Source of the DNA: Glandiceps talaboti
Lineage: Eukaryota > Hemichordata > Enteropneusta > Spengelidae
Length of the DNA: 64,000 nt
Reading direction: 5' to 3'
Assembly (NCBI RefSeq): GCF_964340395.1
Contig: NC_135549.1
Location: 19,135,842-19,199,841, forward strand
Shown in pieces: positions 12,151-26,479 of this stretch (position 1 is the first letter of the stretch; each line of letters begins with the position of its first letter). The notes beneath the pieces were generated by a model. It was given only the letters and a program-made list of their open reading frames with translations. It searched no databases and had not been told where the DNA came from. A program made the position numbers and the translations under genes.

Positions 12151-15100
12151 CTGATGAGTGAGGGCACTGTATCACAGCATACCTTACAGACTAAACGCAG
12201 TGTTGTCATTCTATAAAACCATGGATCTTGGAGCAGACGGGTCCGCTTCAAGATCTATGATAAAACTTACTATACTCTGGAGAATAGAGTACATCACCTC
12301 ACATGATTTTCAATACTATGCACCAACTTTTCACTGAACTCATTAACACATAACACCTAGCAGTACTTGTACAGAATGACATCCACTACAAAATTCCTTG
12401 CAAAAAAAAAAATCAACATGGTTTTCTGAAATGTTAGATTATAAGTTGTTGTTTTTTATTTCAAAAAAAAAAGAGAGAAAATAATACAAAAATTCAATCA
12501 AAGAATTAAAAAGACACAAGATCTTATAAATCTACAGGTATTAAAACACATGATAAAACTAAAAGTAATTAAAATATCAAAGCTGAGTATGGCAAGGAAT
12601 CACATTCTGATCACCCAGTGACGTTCTTTAGTGTGACTAAAGTGTAGAGCGCCCCAATGGTTAGAAAGTGGGAAGGAATATAAACCTCTACATTAGCGAG
12701 TCCACCCTTCACAATACTGGTTGAAAGAGTCCCTAAAATTTAAATAGATGAACATCCCAATTGTTTTACAACCACATGTACATCAATGAAGAAATAATTG
12801 ATCATGTTCAATAAATATTAAGTCAATAATTGCACACATTTTTGTGCATGAATAAGGACAAAATGAAGAATATGATAAAACCAATACACACATTACTTAT
12901 TACAAATAGTTTATGATAAAAATTTTCCAAGAACATTAGCATTGTCCATTATATAACAATGACTGTCTTACAACATGCATCTATGTTGTTAAGGGACCCT
13001 GATTAAATACAACAGAGACTGTATCACCTACAAATTTCTCTGTAAGTAACTACATATTTCTCTAGCTCTGTAAGTAACTACATATTTCTCTATCTCTGTA
13101 AGTAACTACACATGAAATTAAAGAAGTAAAATATGAAATTCTCTGTAAAACTTGCTGATTACAAAAAAAAAAGGCTTAAATTTCTACAGAGGTGTACCCT
13201 TAAGCGCTCACAGGTCAAAGGTTAAGGGTCAACAGTCACATATCCCTCTCACCACGTTTCTTATTAATTCTTCTTTATACAGAATATTACTAAGTACATG
13301 CAGATATGTAGAATCAATAATGCCTATCTCATCATTTCAAAGTGCAGGCTTTGACTGTGACCAACACATATATTCTTTGTATGTTCTCCCAGTGTCCATA
13401 TCGCGATTTCATGTGAGTTACTTGATAAGGATTTGGTCTTACCAATCCTAGAATTGTAAAAGTTGACCAACCAGGACACACACTACTAGAGTGGATGTAC
13501 ACATATGTAATCAAGCCGATAGGAAGTTAGGGTTTTGACTGGGACAGAAATAGCTTAAAATTACTCTAGCTACTACCAGTAGATGGACAAATTTTACTGA
13601 AAATCTAGCTAAACCTTGTGGTGGTAAAAGGGTGAACAGTGCATGTCAGTAGTAATCTATCACACACTGGCAGGCAGTTGTAATTGGTTACTTCATTCAG
13701 TTGACTACAAACTCAAACTTCAGTTTGAAAGTAAGTCACATGTGGACGTGATAACGCCATTTATGTTTGTAGCAATGCTCTAACAGCATAACTAATGCTG
13801 TTAGTGGTGGTGGTGGTAAGAACAGAATGTCATGCTAAAGAAAGCCATTCGATGACTATAAAGTGGAGATGATCAAGATGATCATAGCATGTATAGGAAC
13901 TAGACTAGCTTGAAAATAGGCCCAGACTCCCCATCACAACATTGTCAGCGGCAATTCAAAAGACGTGGCTGGCGTAATAACAAAATGTAACCAAAATTTG
14001 ACTGTTAAATTTCATGCAAATCAAACTTAAATACAACTAAATTTACAGAAAGCTTGAAAGTTAACACAAACACAAACTTGTGACAAAAGAAAAGAATTTC
14101 ATGTTAAGTTACAAATTCATTAAGAAAAGTGACAGCAATATACTGATAAAGTTACTTTTTTTGGAATCTTGTTTTGAAGTGACTATGTAGTGACAGCATC
14201 TCAAAGTACATGTTTACCATACTACTGTGTTTTTGGAAAGTTAAGTTACACAAAAAAAGTACTTAGTAACGACCACAGGGACATGTATCCCAAAATAGTG
14301 AAGTATTTTTAAAAGTGCAGGAAAAAATCGCCAGTAGTACATTCTAGTATGAACATACAATTATAACAGACATGAGTTTAGACTGAAAAATTCTTCGTCG
14401 AGGGCATTCCCACATTGCTGTCGCTAAGTGCCCACAAATATTTCATTTTAAAATCTAACATGACTTGGGTTATTTATTATGAATGCTGATAGCAAAAGAG
14501 TTTGCTACATAAATGTGGTACTTTAAAAGGTGGAAATTATCTTTTTGTAAATTTTGTCATAAATTATTGGCCATATAAGTCAACTTGACTATTTCATTGA
14601 CCACTTTATTTTAAATCAATATACCCATTTGTTTTATGAGGTATTTACTTGTACCTTGTGTCATTTTTAAAGTCCAAACTTGTTGTATTTTGTGTAAAAA
14701 CAAATAACCCCTGGTAGAAAGAATGTTTAACAAATAAAAATCACAAAAAACTGAGTAGGGAAGAATATACAATTGTAACGTTGGTCTCAGTTACCCTAAT
14801 GTACTGTAAGTTATAATTAGTAGAAGTTGACTAACATTGCAGAAAGATAATGCATGTATCATCATTATAGTAGTCATTAAAGGCCAATGCTTCAATCCTA
14901 GGTTCTCACATTTTGAGTGTTTTATCTTATCAGTGGCACTATGAGGCTTAGATAGAATCATTCTTTAATTCTAGACGAAATTTTGTCTATATCTCTACCA
15001 GACAACTGTCTTTCACACCGAAATGTTAATCCTAATCTGACCTGGGTATATAATTTGATGATGTCCAAATTGGCAGCACATAAATTGTAAGCCTAAAAGT

Positions 15101-15341
15101 GTACGGAACTTCCCCTGTTATTTGTAAGTTAGTACCCTGTCAGTGAATACAATGCACCAGGTTTTTTTCCCATAACATGACTGGATAAGCTATCATGATT
15201 ATCTCAGATATGTACAGCTCTTTTCAAAAGAAACAACAACAAAAATCAGCATGACTACCTGTAATAAAATTGCTACCTGGGGTCACTGATTCCGATATGT
15301 AAACACATAATTACAATTTAACATAGGCACAACATATAACC

Positions 15342-15494
15342 TAGCCTACCTGTAGACTTGAGAACAGCTATCTCTACACTATTCTGCTCTCCTAATTTTG
15401 ACATTTTGAATTTTCGAAGTTCAAAAATTCAAAATGTCAGTTAGGATAGCGGAATAGTGTAGCGATAGCCATTCTCAAGTCTACAAGTAGGCTA
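15342..15494. mobile_element. Palindromic MITE, 153 bp
   Basis: Almost the whole element is one hairpin. TAGCCTACCTGTAGACTTGAG at the left matches the reverse complement of the right end, and the arms stay about 90% complementary up to a loop near 15418. Flanking 9-mers CATATAACC (left) and CATATTACC (right) look like a target duplication with one change. The TAGCCTA end resembles that of the element at 9548-10297. Confidence 0.8.
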
Positions 15495-17204
15495 CATATT
15501 ACCAAATGTTGACAAAACATTTTTCATAATTTCCATTCTTGTATATGTTTATCTTATCTTGTTTATATGTTGTACAGTGTACTTGCTAAAGTACCAGTAC
15601 AATGTATGATCACACATTGATCAAAATGTGATCAGCAATTCCCTGGTTTTTTTTTACAATTTTCTGATAAATAAGTTTACTATCCAGACAGTTTTGTACT
15701 GTTTATAACGTGTCAAACAAACACAGTGCCATCATACACTAGTGCTAGTTGACAGGTGATTCAAGTACCATATTTCAGAACTCAGAAAGACAAAAGATTA
15801 TGAGGTATACGCCACTAGGGGTGCTGTTCAGAGACAGTTTTTTGGATCTGAAGTGTGGGCTTATGATAGTTGAGTACTATAGCATCCATTGACAGTAAAA
15901 TTGTCTTTTTACCAGTGTTTCACAGCAAATATTATTTGCATTCTGACCCAGTCAAAGCATTCTGTTAAACTTTACTTCAGATCACATAATTGTTCGGAAC
16001 TGAGCGTGTTCTTTTTACCCACATTTAGTTAACTGCTTCATGTATGTATACTACCATGTGATTTTTAGCCAACATTTCTTGTCATGTGGGGTGCCATTTT
16101 GTGACACTTCTTTCAAAGATCACACCATATGGCAGCAGACGGCATATTAGAAGGAGTGATCCTTTTCAATTCTAAGGTTTTGATATATTCCATTAGGTAA
16201 AAAATTAATGAAAACAGCTACATGTTACAGCTACTGGGCCTTTTAAAACTTGAATATTATATTTGGGGAATTAAATGAGTACGGTGACAATATTTCCATG
16301 CATTTAGACTTGCCATAGGATAAACAGCAAACATGAAAGAATACATTTATCTATTTGGACCACATAGACTAACTTTTCTGCAATCCCAATATTTATAATT
16401 CTCCTATCATACTATATTCTTCTACATGGATTTCAATGCGGCAGATTCAAAGTTCAAAACTAAAAAAGTTACAAATTCTATACATTAAATCTTTTCTCAA
16501 GATTTCAACTTTTGGCGAAAATTCCATGTTAGCTTTGCAAAGCCTCTTGAGATGACCTAAGTATTGGACATGATGGACTTGGGATATATTATACTATACG
16601 TAGAGATAGACTCTCCCTGACATCACTTTAAAAACTTGACTTATTTTAAAGTCCAACAGTACTTTACAAGTAAAATTCCCTTTATATAAGAATGGCTATT
16701 AGATTGAAGTAACAAATATTTATAGTCCACCTGTAAGTTTAATAATACTTGAGAAAAGGTGTATTTACCTCTATGACAAAGAGTGCTTTAAAAAAAAAAA
16801 AAAGACTACAAATATTTTACTTGCAATGAAATTAATGCTTTCTCTGTAAATTCATTTGGTGTTTTTATCCCCTTAAAAATGTCTGTGGTAGATGATGAAG
16901 GTAGTTATGCACTTACATTCACCATCCCCACCCCCTCCAATTCCAATTCCAATCAACCTGCCAAAATGAATGTTACATCACCACTTATTGGTCATGAAAT
17001 GACAAATTCAACATTGTAGTTGTGGTCCAGCCAATTGAGAGCTGCCTTACATTAATACTTTGACTTGCCAGCAAAATACACCTGAATAAATTTGAGTGTT
17101 CTTGACATCTGGAGAAATACTATAGAAAGACCTAGACCCTGATTGGTGCAAACCAATTACCAAATCAGAAATTAGTCAATCATTGACCATTACTGAAAAT
17201 GCAG

Positions 17205-17480
17205 TAGGCAATAGCCTACTCTCTAGTAGACATTTGTCATTTATGGACATAGTCTGGTAGACAGTGACACAAAAAAGCCTATAGCTTGCAGACAACTGTC
17301 AATCATACACAGTGTGGTGGACAGCGACACAAGAAAACCTGTTAGTTAGCAGACAATTGTCAATTATACACAGTGTGGTAGACAGGGACACAAGACAGCC
17401 TACAGCTAGAAGACAACTGTTTGGTATAGATACCGTTTGCAGACAGGGAGACAACAAATCTTGTTAGCTAGCAGATATCT
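17205..17480. repeat. Degenerate tandem repeat, about 62 bp unit
   Basis: Four to five copies carry the phrases AGACAACTGTCAATTATACA, GTGTGGTAGACAG and GACACAAG with strong divergence. It lies just downstream of the Rab coding region and may be in its 3' UTR. Confidence 0.6.
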
Positions 17481-17751
17481 GTCAATTAAGGACATAATAT
17501 TATCACTGTGATCATAGTTACATATCTTCGTAAAACTGAGTTCCAATCCCGACACTGTAAGTAGCAGTTTTTGGCATGAACCTTGTCACCATAAACTTTA
17601 ATACCGACGAGTATACTGCACTTTACGAAATCAATTACTTGGGTACTGTCCTTCAGAGGCTTGGTCTGTTCTCCACTCAGACGAAGATATGCAAGTACTG
17701 GTTATATACAATTCCATTATAAGGGTTTCCACTATCACAACAGGTCAAAGG

Positions 17752-20700
17752 TCAACAGGTACAGTTTCTACCTTCAACCTTTTCTTTATCATTCTTGACT
17801 TTGATGTGGCCCCCAGCCTCTTTGTGGTCATCAACAGAGTTAGCGTTCATACTGTTGGCAGCTAAGATTTCATCTACTAGAAATCTAAGAAGAGGAACAC
17901 AGATGAAAAAAAAAAAACAGAAGTTAAAAGTTAAAAAAAAAAATGTGTAAAAACAGACTAACTACATAACACACCAAAAATGTTTGTAAATTATTATGTG
18001 ATAATCCTGATATGATTCATTTTGAGAAAGACCCATTTTAGCATTTAGCACTTGGTAATGTGGCTTGCAATGAATTACGTATATTATTCAAGTTGAATTT
18101 ATAACCTAGTCGTTCCACATCATGACGTGTGTATATACATATATGACTGGTTCTGTGGCACTCAAAATACGAGTCAAAACATTCAAAATCGCCATAACTC
18201 TTTTTCATGATTTTTCGTAAATTATGCTTATGGAGGCATATCTATGTTATACCTTCATTCAACCAGAAAATAGTTATGACCTAAGGTTTTGTCATGTCTT
18301 TTCTTTCCATAGTGACAAGGCTCCTTAGGTAACTCATATTTTGCTTGGCTGAACAAAGAAAAATATTGAGGAATAATATCTAGGTAACACTTGTGACTAT
18401 AAATGACTGTAGTCTTAACTTGGCCACACAATCTCACCATTGGTGGCGCTATTTACTATGAGCTTGCACATTACAAATTAGAGTGCCACAGTGGTTGGAG
18501 TGGTTGGAGTGTAAACCAATCACTGCAACAGTAGACTTACTTCATTGCTTCTTGTACATTTGTACCTTCTTTAACTGACATCTCTGTCCAGCCTATAAAA
18601 TCACTATCTTTGGCTAGTTGTTCTATTTCGTCTTCAGATACTGGCCTTTCTGGTAAGTCAGACTATAAACAAACAAACAAACAAACAAATGAAACACACA
18701 TTTGTCATCACTAAAAGTAAGGGTTTTTTGATACTTGATTTGAAGTTAATCTGAATAAATATTAGTGGGATCAGTTAATCCTATTTGTGCAAACAATGAA
18801 TTTCGATGACACACAATTTGTAATACCTGTAATTTACACTTGAATTAAACAGATCTTACTTTATCTCAAACCATGCAGTTGAAGACAGTTATTTGCTATA
18901 GTTTCCCTTCTAAACCCTATTTGTTTCGAAAAATTATGAGACTAAAGCTAGGGTAACAAATGCATGTCCCTTCCGCACCCCCTCATCCCCACCCCCAACA
19001 ACAGTTGTCAGTGTTTATGTGAAGTAAGTAAAATCTATGTGAGTTCCCCAGTCATTTTACCAGAGTTCTCCACCAAAATTATGGTATAATGTATTAGAAA
19101 CTATACCAATTTTACCACAATTTCCCCCTTCGGTAATATCAAGGTTCCCAGCCCTTAGCCAAAAAACACAGGTTGTAATTTGCAAGTCATAAATAGTTAC
19201 CCAAGCACATCTGTTCTGTATAAATGACTACCATGGTATACTATAATAGATATATAATCAAAGACTAATTGTATCCAACATTCAAATTTTATACCCATGT
19301 CAAACAAACTATGGTTCAATATGGTGGCCAGGTTACAAGCTAAAGAGTATCGATGATATTTTTGAAAATCCGCTGTTTTTACTAATGTACAACTGTTCTT
19401 TGACTTTTATTACAAGAGACTCTTTTATTGTCAGTGACCTTTGTGACTCTTTAAGTGTGGTTCCACTACTATTTTTCGTCACTTTTGTATTGTTCAGCGC
19501 CTTTGAACCTTTTTTTTATTAGCATATATGATGTTTTACAAGTGCTATTTTGACATACAATATTTAATTATTATTATTATTACTTTTCATTTTTTTTTCT
19601 TAGAATCAAGTGAGGTGCATTACAGGTAATGATAAATGCATGAATGGTGACCAGTTTTTGTGGTTATAGTATACACATCAACCAAGTAAGACAGCACAGC
19701 ACTTTTGATAGTCTACACAAGTTGTACTACTATTAGCAGTAATACCATGTGTTTATCTACATATAACTTATAAGTTCAAAGTGAAATGGCATCCTCTATG
19801 TATTCACTTGTCATATGTTATGACCTCAATCCAACCCTAAATAGAATTCACAAATTCACTAAATTGTGACTGACTTTCTAAATTCTCAGACCATCAACAT
19901 GCTCTTAATATCTCAAATTATAGCCATAACTGAAACCTGATTCCTCAACAAATACTGCCTTTATCAGATTTAGACCGGCAGGGAATATGACCTCTATCTT
20001 ACAGTGTATATATATATATAACCCAGACATATCTATATCTGAGATTATGCAAATTATGTAGACCTGACCCTATGACATTGTGGTCAAAGGTCGAGGTCAA
20101 ATTGACAATCCTACCTTATTTGCAATCAGAAGACAAGGCACAGGTCGGCCATCAGAAAGACTGACTTTAGAATCTAAATCTCTCTTCCATTTAGTGATAT
20201 TCTGAAACGTTTTCTTTGCAGTGATGTCAAACATTATAACACAAGCAGCTGCATCTTTGTAATATACCCTGGTCATTGACGAGAATCTTTCCTGTCCTGG
20301 AGTAGAATAAAAAAAAATGAGTGAAAAATAAAGGTTATGGTTATGCTAAATGGGAAGTTTGTTTGTCAAAGTATAGACACCCATCACTTTGTTTATAGCA
20401 CATTTACATTTATTTGAGTATACGTATATGTGCCGTCCTTTGGGGTGCTTTTTCTAACTCTTTGGTCTAAAATGGGGTCTGTTTTTTTTTTCGAGCTGAA
20501 GAGTCTAAAACAGGGTCCACTTTGCATCATTTTTTTATTTTGCTTGGTCTAAAATATGGTCCATTGTCCTTTACAAAATCATATCTGCCATTAATTGTCC
20601 CAACATGTTGTCTCCTAAGGAAAATGTATTTAGGTCTAAAGTGGATCTAAAATGGGGTGCCAGGGGTTTCCAGCACTGGCCACACACCCCTACCACTACC

Positions 20701-23700
20701 AGAGCTGGCCACTGGTACTGCCCCGGGGACTTCATTATCGAAATAACTGCTGTGAATGTGATCATTATTCTAAAAGTGGCCAAGAGCGTTTACAACCATT
20801 CAATGTGAAAACAAGTGTGTCAGCGACTGTATACAATTTAGTAGCATTCTGTGTTTGATTTATTTCCACAGTGTTTTACATACCATATACTACATGTATA
20901 AGATGGCCTATCCTGTTATATTTTGAAATCAAGTTTGTTAAAGCCCAAATGGACTTCTACACAACTGTGTAGCCTCCAAAAAGTTAGCTTATACATATTT
21001 TGTGTTTCATATCTAATCATATATCTACATTGTACAGTGTGTATTTATGCTAGTATGAACATGATACCAAGTGATTTCTATATGCATGACTTGACAACCG
21101 AGCGAATCGGCAGCAAGCCATGGTACACACATGTTACAATACATTGGTATGTAGAACTCACTGGTTTGACCTCCACACTGTCTGTGTCAAGACTAGAGCA
21201 TTGTATCAATCAGACATTCTTTTTGGAGTTTTAGATAGCTAGAATTATTCTGCCATGTTTTGAGTTTGTTTTAGATCTAATGTCAAGTCAAATATCTGGA
21301 ATTTTTCTGAAGAGCTGTTCAGATGCTTTGGGTCTGCATGCATGTATACATTACATGGCAGATATCTGTCTGAGAAATTGAAAATGATTTGAAATTTCTT
21401 AGATTTTGTGCAACTTCAACTTACTGGGTATACCAGCTATTATATCTTGCAATACATCAGCTAGTGAAAATATTTTTAATTTCCCCTTAACTACTGACTA
21501 CCAGTCACAACTATCTACATCTTCATACAATGTGTTACTAGTATTCAATGACCTTGACAAGATATTGGGGGAGGGGGAGCTCAAAATTATGCTCTCTACA
21601 TTATTATAATGCTTTTAGTGTGGAATTTGGAAACCTATTAAATTGTCTGGGGTAGAAGTGGGGCGGGCATTCAGGTACTATGTTTCATATGATTTATTTT
21701 ATGTATAAAATCCCTATTACTAGCAATACAACTTGAGATGAAATACTTAAAATGCATAACCAAGAACATATCAAATGTGTATTACATGATGCAAGTGTAA
21801 GATTTATAATACCATGGATCACTACAATGTAACTGTCTTCCATTTGGACAAGAGGTCATTGACACTGCCAGTATCCTTAATTCCAGACTTTATCCTCTCA
21901 TTCTAGACAATACATGCATTATCAGACACTGTAACACTTCCTATATTGAAATCAATATTTTGCAGGTGGCTGGTTTACTAGTAAATCATTCAACCAACTA
22001 GTAGTACTTTTGTCGTTGTTTTAAGTGTGGTCATTGACCCTGTGCAGTACTGTTCTACCTCTTAAAATCATTTTAAAAGTTAGGTAATTTGAAATGTGTT
22101 CAATTGGTCGTGATATATTTGCTACAGTTTGAGGTCTAAATTTATACTTGAATTTTATTTTTCATGTTTTTAAAACAAAAATTTATAAGAAAATTATGCA
22201 CAACTGTCTCCAGTACAGTAAAGTAAATAGTTTGAATTGCAAACCAATAGACTAGTTACATGTAGCTCCTATAGGGTATTATTGTCATTTATATGATTTA
22301 CACACCAGTGGTTTAGTGAGACTTAATTAGAGACCACGTTAGCATCCAGACTACTAATTATAGATTTACATGTACTACTTGAATTTTTACAATGATGTTA
22401 GCTTTAATATGGAACCTTACTTCTACTCTTTACATTTATAGCCTGCTTCCCGACATAAAGTTTAAATTGTTGGGTATTAATCAGAACAGAAAGTGTCACA
22501 CATTAACCAATGAATCAAATGTACATTCAGTAAAGAACACTGTCAACCAGTACTGTGTCCTTTCATCAGGAAGGTATATACTACTGTATTAGTTATTACA
22601 TACGTGTAATGCACATTTTGTTTATAAACATATTTTACAGCTGACACTTTATTCAATGTTTGCCCCAAAATGAATCTGCAGAAAAGTGGAATCAATATAT
22701 ATTTCTGGAGAACTGCAACTAGTACAGATAATATTATTAATGTAAAAACTGACACTCACAGCAGTGATATGGCTATTAGTACTGATCAAAACAGTAACCA
22801 AACTTCCTTTATCTTTTATCCACTGACATAAATATTGGCACCAAAATGGGAAATCTTTTTTTTTACCTTTATTCTTAACTGTTTGACTTATCTAAAATGT
22901 TTGATTATCTTCTTTCTTAAACTATCTAAGCACAAACTATTAAAGCTAAAAATAACTTCACACACTAATAAATACATTTTCTATTTTCCTGACAAAGAAA
23001 ATGGCCACCAGTTATCCCACATTCTTAAGAAATCATAAGAATATTGGAAAATATGGTTTCCCTGATTAAAACTGGTACAAAATTATTTGGCAGAGTTGTA
23101 AGTTTGATTTTCTTTCAACCTCTCCTCATGTGAAGTCTTTAAATTGTGAATTGTCTGGATGCCAACATGGTGGTCTCTGACCCGGAAGAGAGATCTGAAA
23201 GATTTGATGAAGGATGGCACTAGACTAAACTTTGACATATACATTTGTACTCTATGCCATTATGACAATTCTAATATGGGGAAATTTGCCTTTGCTTTCA
23301 AAGGGTTTCCATTTTCATTTATAATGAGAGTCATTACATGCATAGTACAAACAAAATGTCAGAAAAGTATGACAAGTGTAAATAACTCTAAAAATTCATG
23401 ACATACTGATACAGATTATGACCTGGACAAACACTGATCAATTTTTCAACTTTATCTTCAACTTGTCAGAAATGACAGGTAACTGCAATTGCATCTGTTT
23501 TTTTTTAAAACTAGAAGGAAGTTGTTTGTAACTGTACGTCACAAATTATACAGTTATGAAAAGTCCATTACTGCATGAGTAAATGCATCGCAGGGCACAT
23601 AGACCAATAAACATCTCATATCTCGACTAACAACTTTATATTTTATAAGGTGCTAGTCTGTACAAACCAAAGGAAATAAATCGAAAGCATACTACAGACG

Positions 23701-26417
23701 AGTACATGTACCTGAAACTGTTCATTAATAACAGCTAAATCTGACGTCAAAGCATAAAAATTTAATTCGAGTCCTACTTCAGGCATTAAACTGCTCTAGA
23801 TCACGCTATTCCTACCTGCAAGTCATGTGAATGACATTTCAAATGATAACCGAAATATCACGAATTGTCACATGACGGTGCTCAATCACATGACAGGGTT
23901 CAATCACATGACGCTGGATTTAATCCTACAAGTGTCCAATCATGTGAGTGTTTACTCACATGACAATCACATGACAAACAACTAACAACTAAGATATATG
24001 GGCACCTGTGTAAATTAAAACAAGAGGCAAAAAAAAATTCTATACAGGAACTGGTAAACATGCATTGATTGCTTTTTCATCTTGTGATCAAGACATAGCA
24101 TGTACATTGTAACTATGAATAAAACTAAAACTCACAAACCTAGAAGAATAGATTTATATCATGGCAAAATAGACTTTGGACAAAAATTTAAGCAAAATTC
24201 TTCTATATTAAAAATGTATGTCAAAGGTAGATACAACTCGTTTCTAGTATTAATTACCAATGTACCAAATTTTCTTATAACAAAAATACATTTTGCATAC
24301 ACTAAGGATTAAGCCGGATTCAACCAGTATTCTGATATTATTTCTACAATGTGTTCACTAACACACATGTATAGTCATCCTAATTCTCAAAGTTTGGCTA
24401 ATACATGCTTATATTCAGATTTGATACTATGTTATAATTACTATACTTTGGAATATAGATATCTAACAGCATCTTAAACATACAAGAAACAAGGAGGCTC
24501 AGTGTTTCTTATTTTGTCTTTTAATTGGCATTACCACAGTGAATTAAATTTATGCTACAATTAAAATTTAGACTAGGCTTAATATACTTATAGAATGAAG
24601 ACTATTATTTTTATGTGTTTGACCATGGAAGGTAGAAGATTAAAGGTCGATCATATGACCTTTCTGGTTAAAACTGAACCACTCATCATGATAATTAACT
24701 TTCAAAACCAAAGTACAATGAACATCCATTGTTACAACACAATGCAATGTGTTTCCTGATAGTGTGCATATCTAAGTGTGTCACAGACAGTGGTTGGATC
24801 AGTAAACAACGGTAGTCAGAACACACCATAGGAGCTCAGTCCTTGGAAACAATAGTGTTGACTGTACATGTATATATCATTTTGTTATGGAGATTTACCG
24901 AATGATACAACTGTTATTTTCTGTCTTCTCCACAGACAACATCAACATGATGTGCTAATATTTCTCTTTTAAGCTGCTAAAGACGTTATTTGGAATTTCA
25001 ATATCAATGCATACAAATAATTTAATACTGGTAAATAACAAGGGGGCAAAATGTCATTCCTTACAATCACGTTTATGTTAAGGGGTCCAACACATGTAAT
25101 TCCTATCCTTAACCTCATACTAACTCCCCAGTTTGATACAAATATGAAATTTTAGATGGTCAGTTCACGTCATGCCATGCTATCAGATATCAATTCACAT
25201 GATATGGCTGCACTACATAATATATTTGTATATTTACAAGCTAGGCAGTTCACAGATCAACATTCTTGCTCATAACAATTTGATAACTGCAAACTTTGTT
25301 TATCCTATAATAATATGGGTCAGACATTACTTTTCTGTTTCTGATTATCACCATGACGATATAACTGTATTGACTGGGAAAGGGAGAAGTTTTTTAAAAA
25401 AATCAAATCATTTCAGTCAAAACAAAAAACAACAATGTGAAGAAGGCATGGTGACATAATTCACCCTGTCTGCCAAACTATGTTCATTGCACTAGTCATG
25501 TGATATCAGTTGTTTTTCTTGTCAATGTCACTTCACAGCATCAAAGTCCAAGGCAACCACAAATCCACTGTAATATTGACTGTTTGTACTTCTTTTTTTT
25601 TTACAATCACAAAAAGATTGGAAGTAAGCTTACCTGATATATTCCAATAAGTTGTTTTACAAACTAAGTACGTAATTAAACTTGCAACACCCCAGTAAGT
25701 TAGTGTTTTCAAAACAACATCAAAATATTGTCAGTAAACTTTAATACCTGCTATAGTAGCTTGTTTTACAAGCAATAACAAATATTGTGAGTAAACTTTT
25801 GATACCCCAGTAAGTTCATGTTTTGCAAATAACATCAAATATTGTTAAGTAAACTTACCTGCTATATCCCATAGCTGTAACCTTACTGTCTCATTGTCAG
25901 ACACTTGGATGACTTTCAAAGCAAAATCAACTGTTGAGGAAGAACAGAATTACAATGTCAGATGATACACTGTAATGAGATGAATCTATGTCAGATGTAC
26001 ACCATATCATGCTTATAATGGCTATGTCTATGACCTTGACAAGTGTTTACCTTAATTCACTACCATTAGGTATTTATGTTGCTGGTTAAAACATGTATTT
26101 CAACAAAATATAGATCAGCATACATATGTGTAGTACTGTAATTAGGAAATAATTTCAGCCAAGACATTTCTCTGAGGCTCGTTTAGCTACCTCAAATTGT
26201 ACAATCCACAACACTGGGTCATAGAGGTATATCACATTATCAGGTAAGCCTGGGCAAAACCTGTCAGCCATATAATCTATCAAATACTTCCTGGTCAGTG
26301 GTTGTAGTTCAAGATGTGACTGTGGTATAAATTGCCCTCATATGTTCTTGCATTTGGAAATCATGTATACATGTATCGCTGTCTTTATTTCTATTTCTGT
26401 ATTTATCATGTGTGTCT

Positions 26418-26479
<62 letters not shown>

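Larger units (their letters stand above)
12420..17751 (-). other. Region downstream of the Rab gene; 3' UTR and/or intergenic
   Basis: These 5.3 kb hold no ORF with protein-like composition on either strand. They may include a long 3' UTR of the minus-strand Rab gene. Scattered reverse-strand AATAAA candidates occur (for example complement of 14605-14610 and of 12447-12453), but none has convincing context. Recognisable items are a three-copy 28-bp repeat near 13030-13110, the palindromic MITE at 15342, and degenerate repeats at 17205-17480. Confidence 0.5.
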
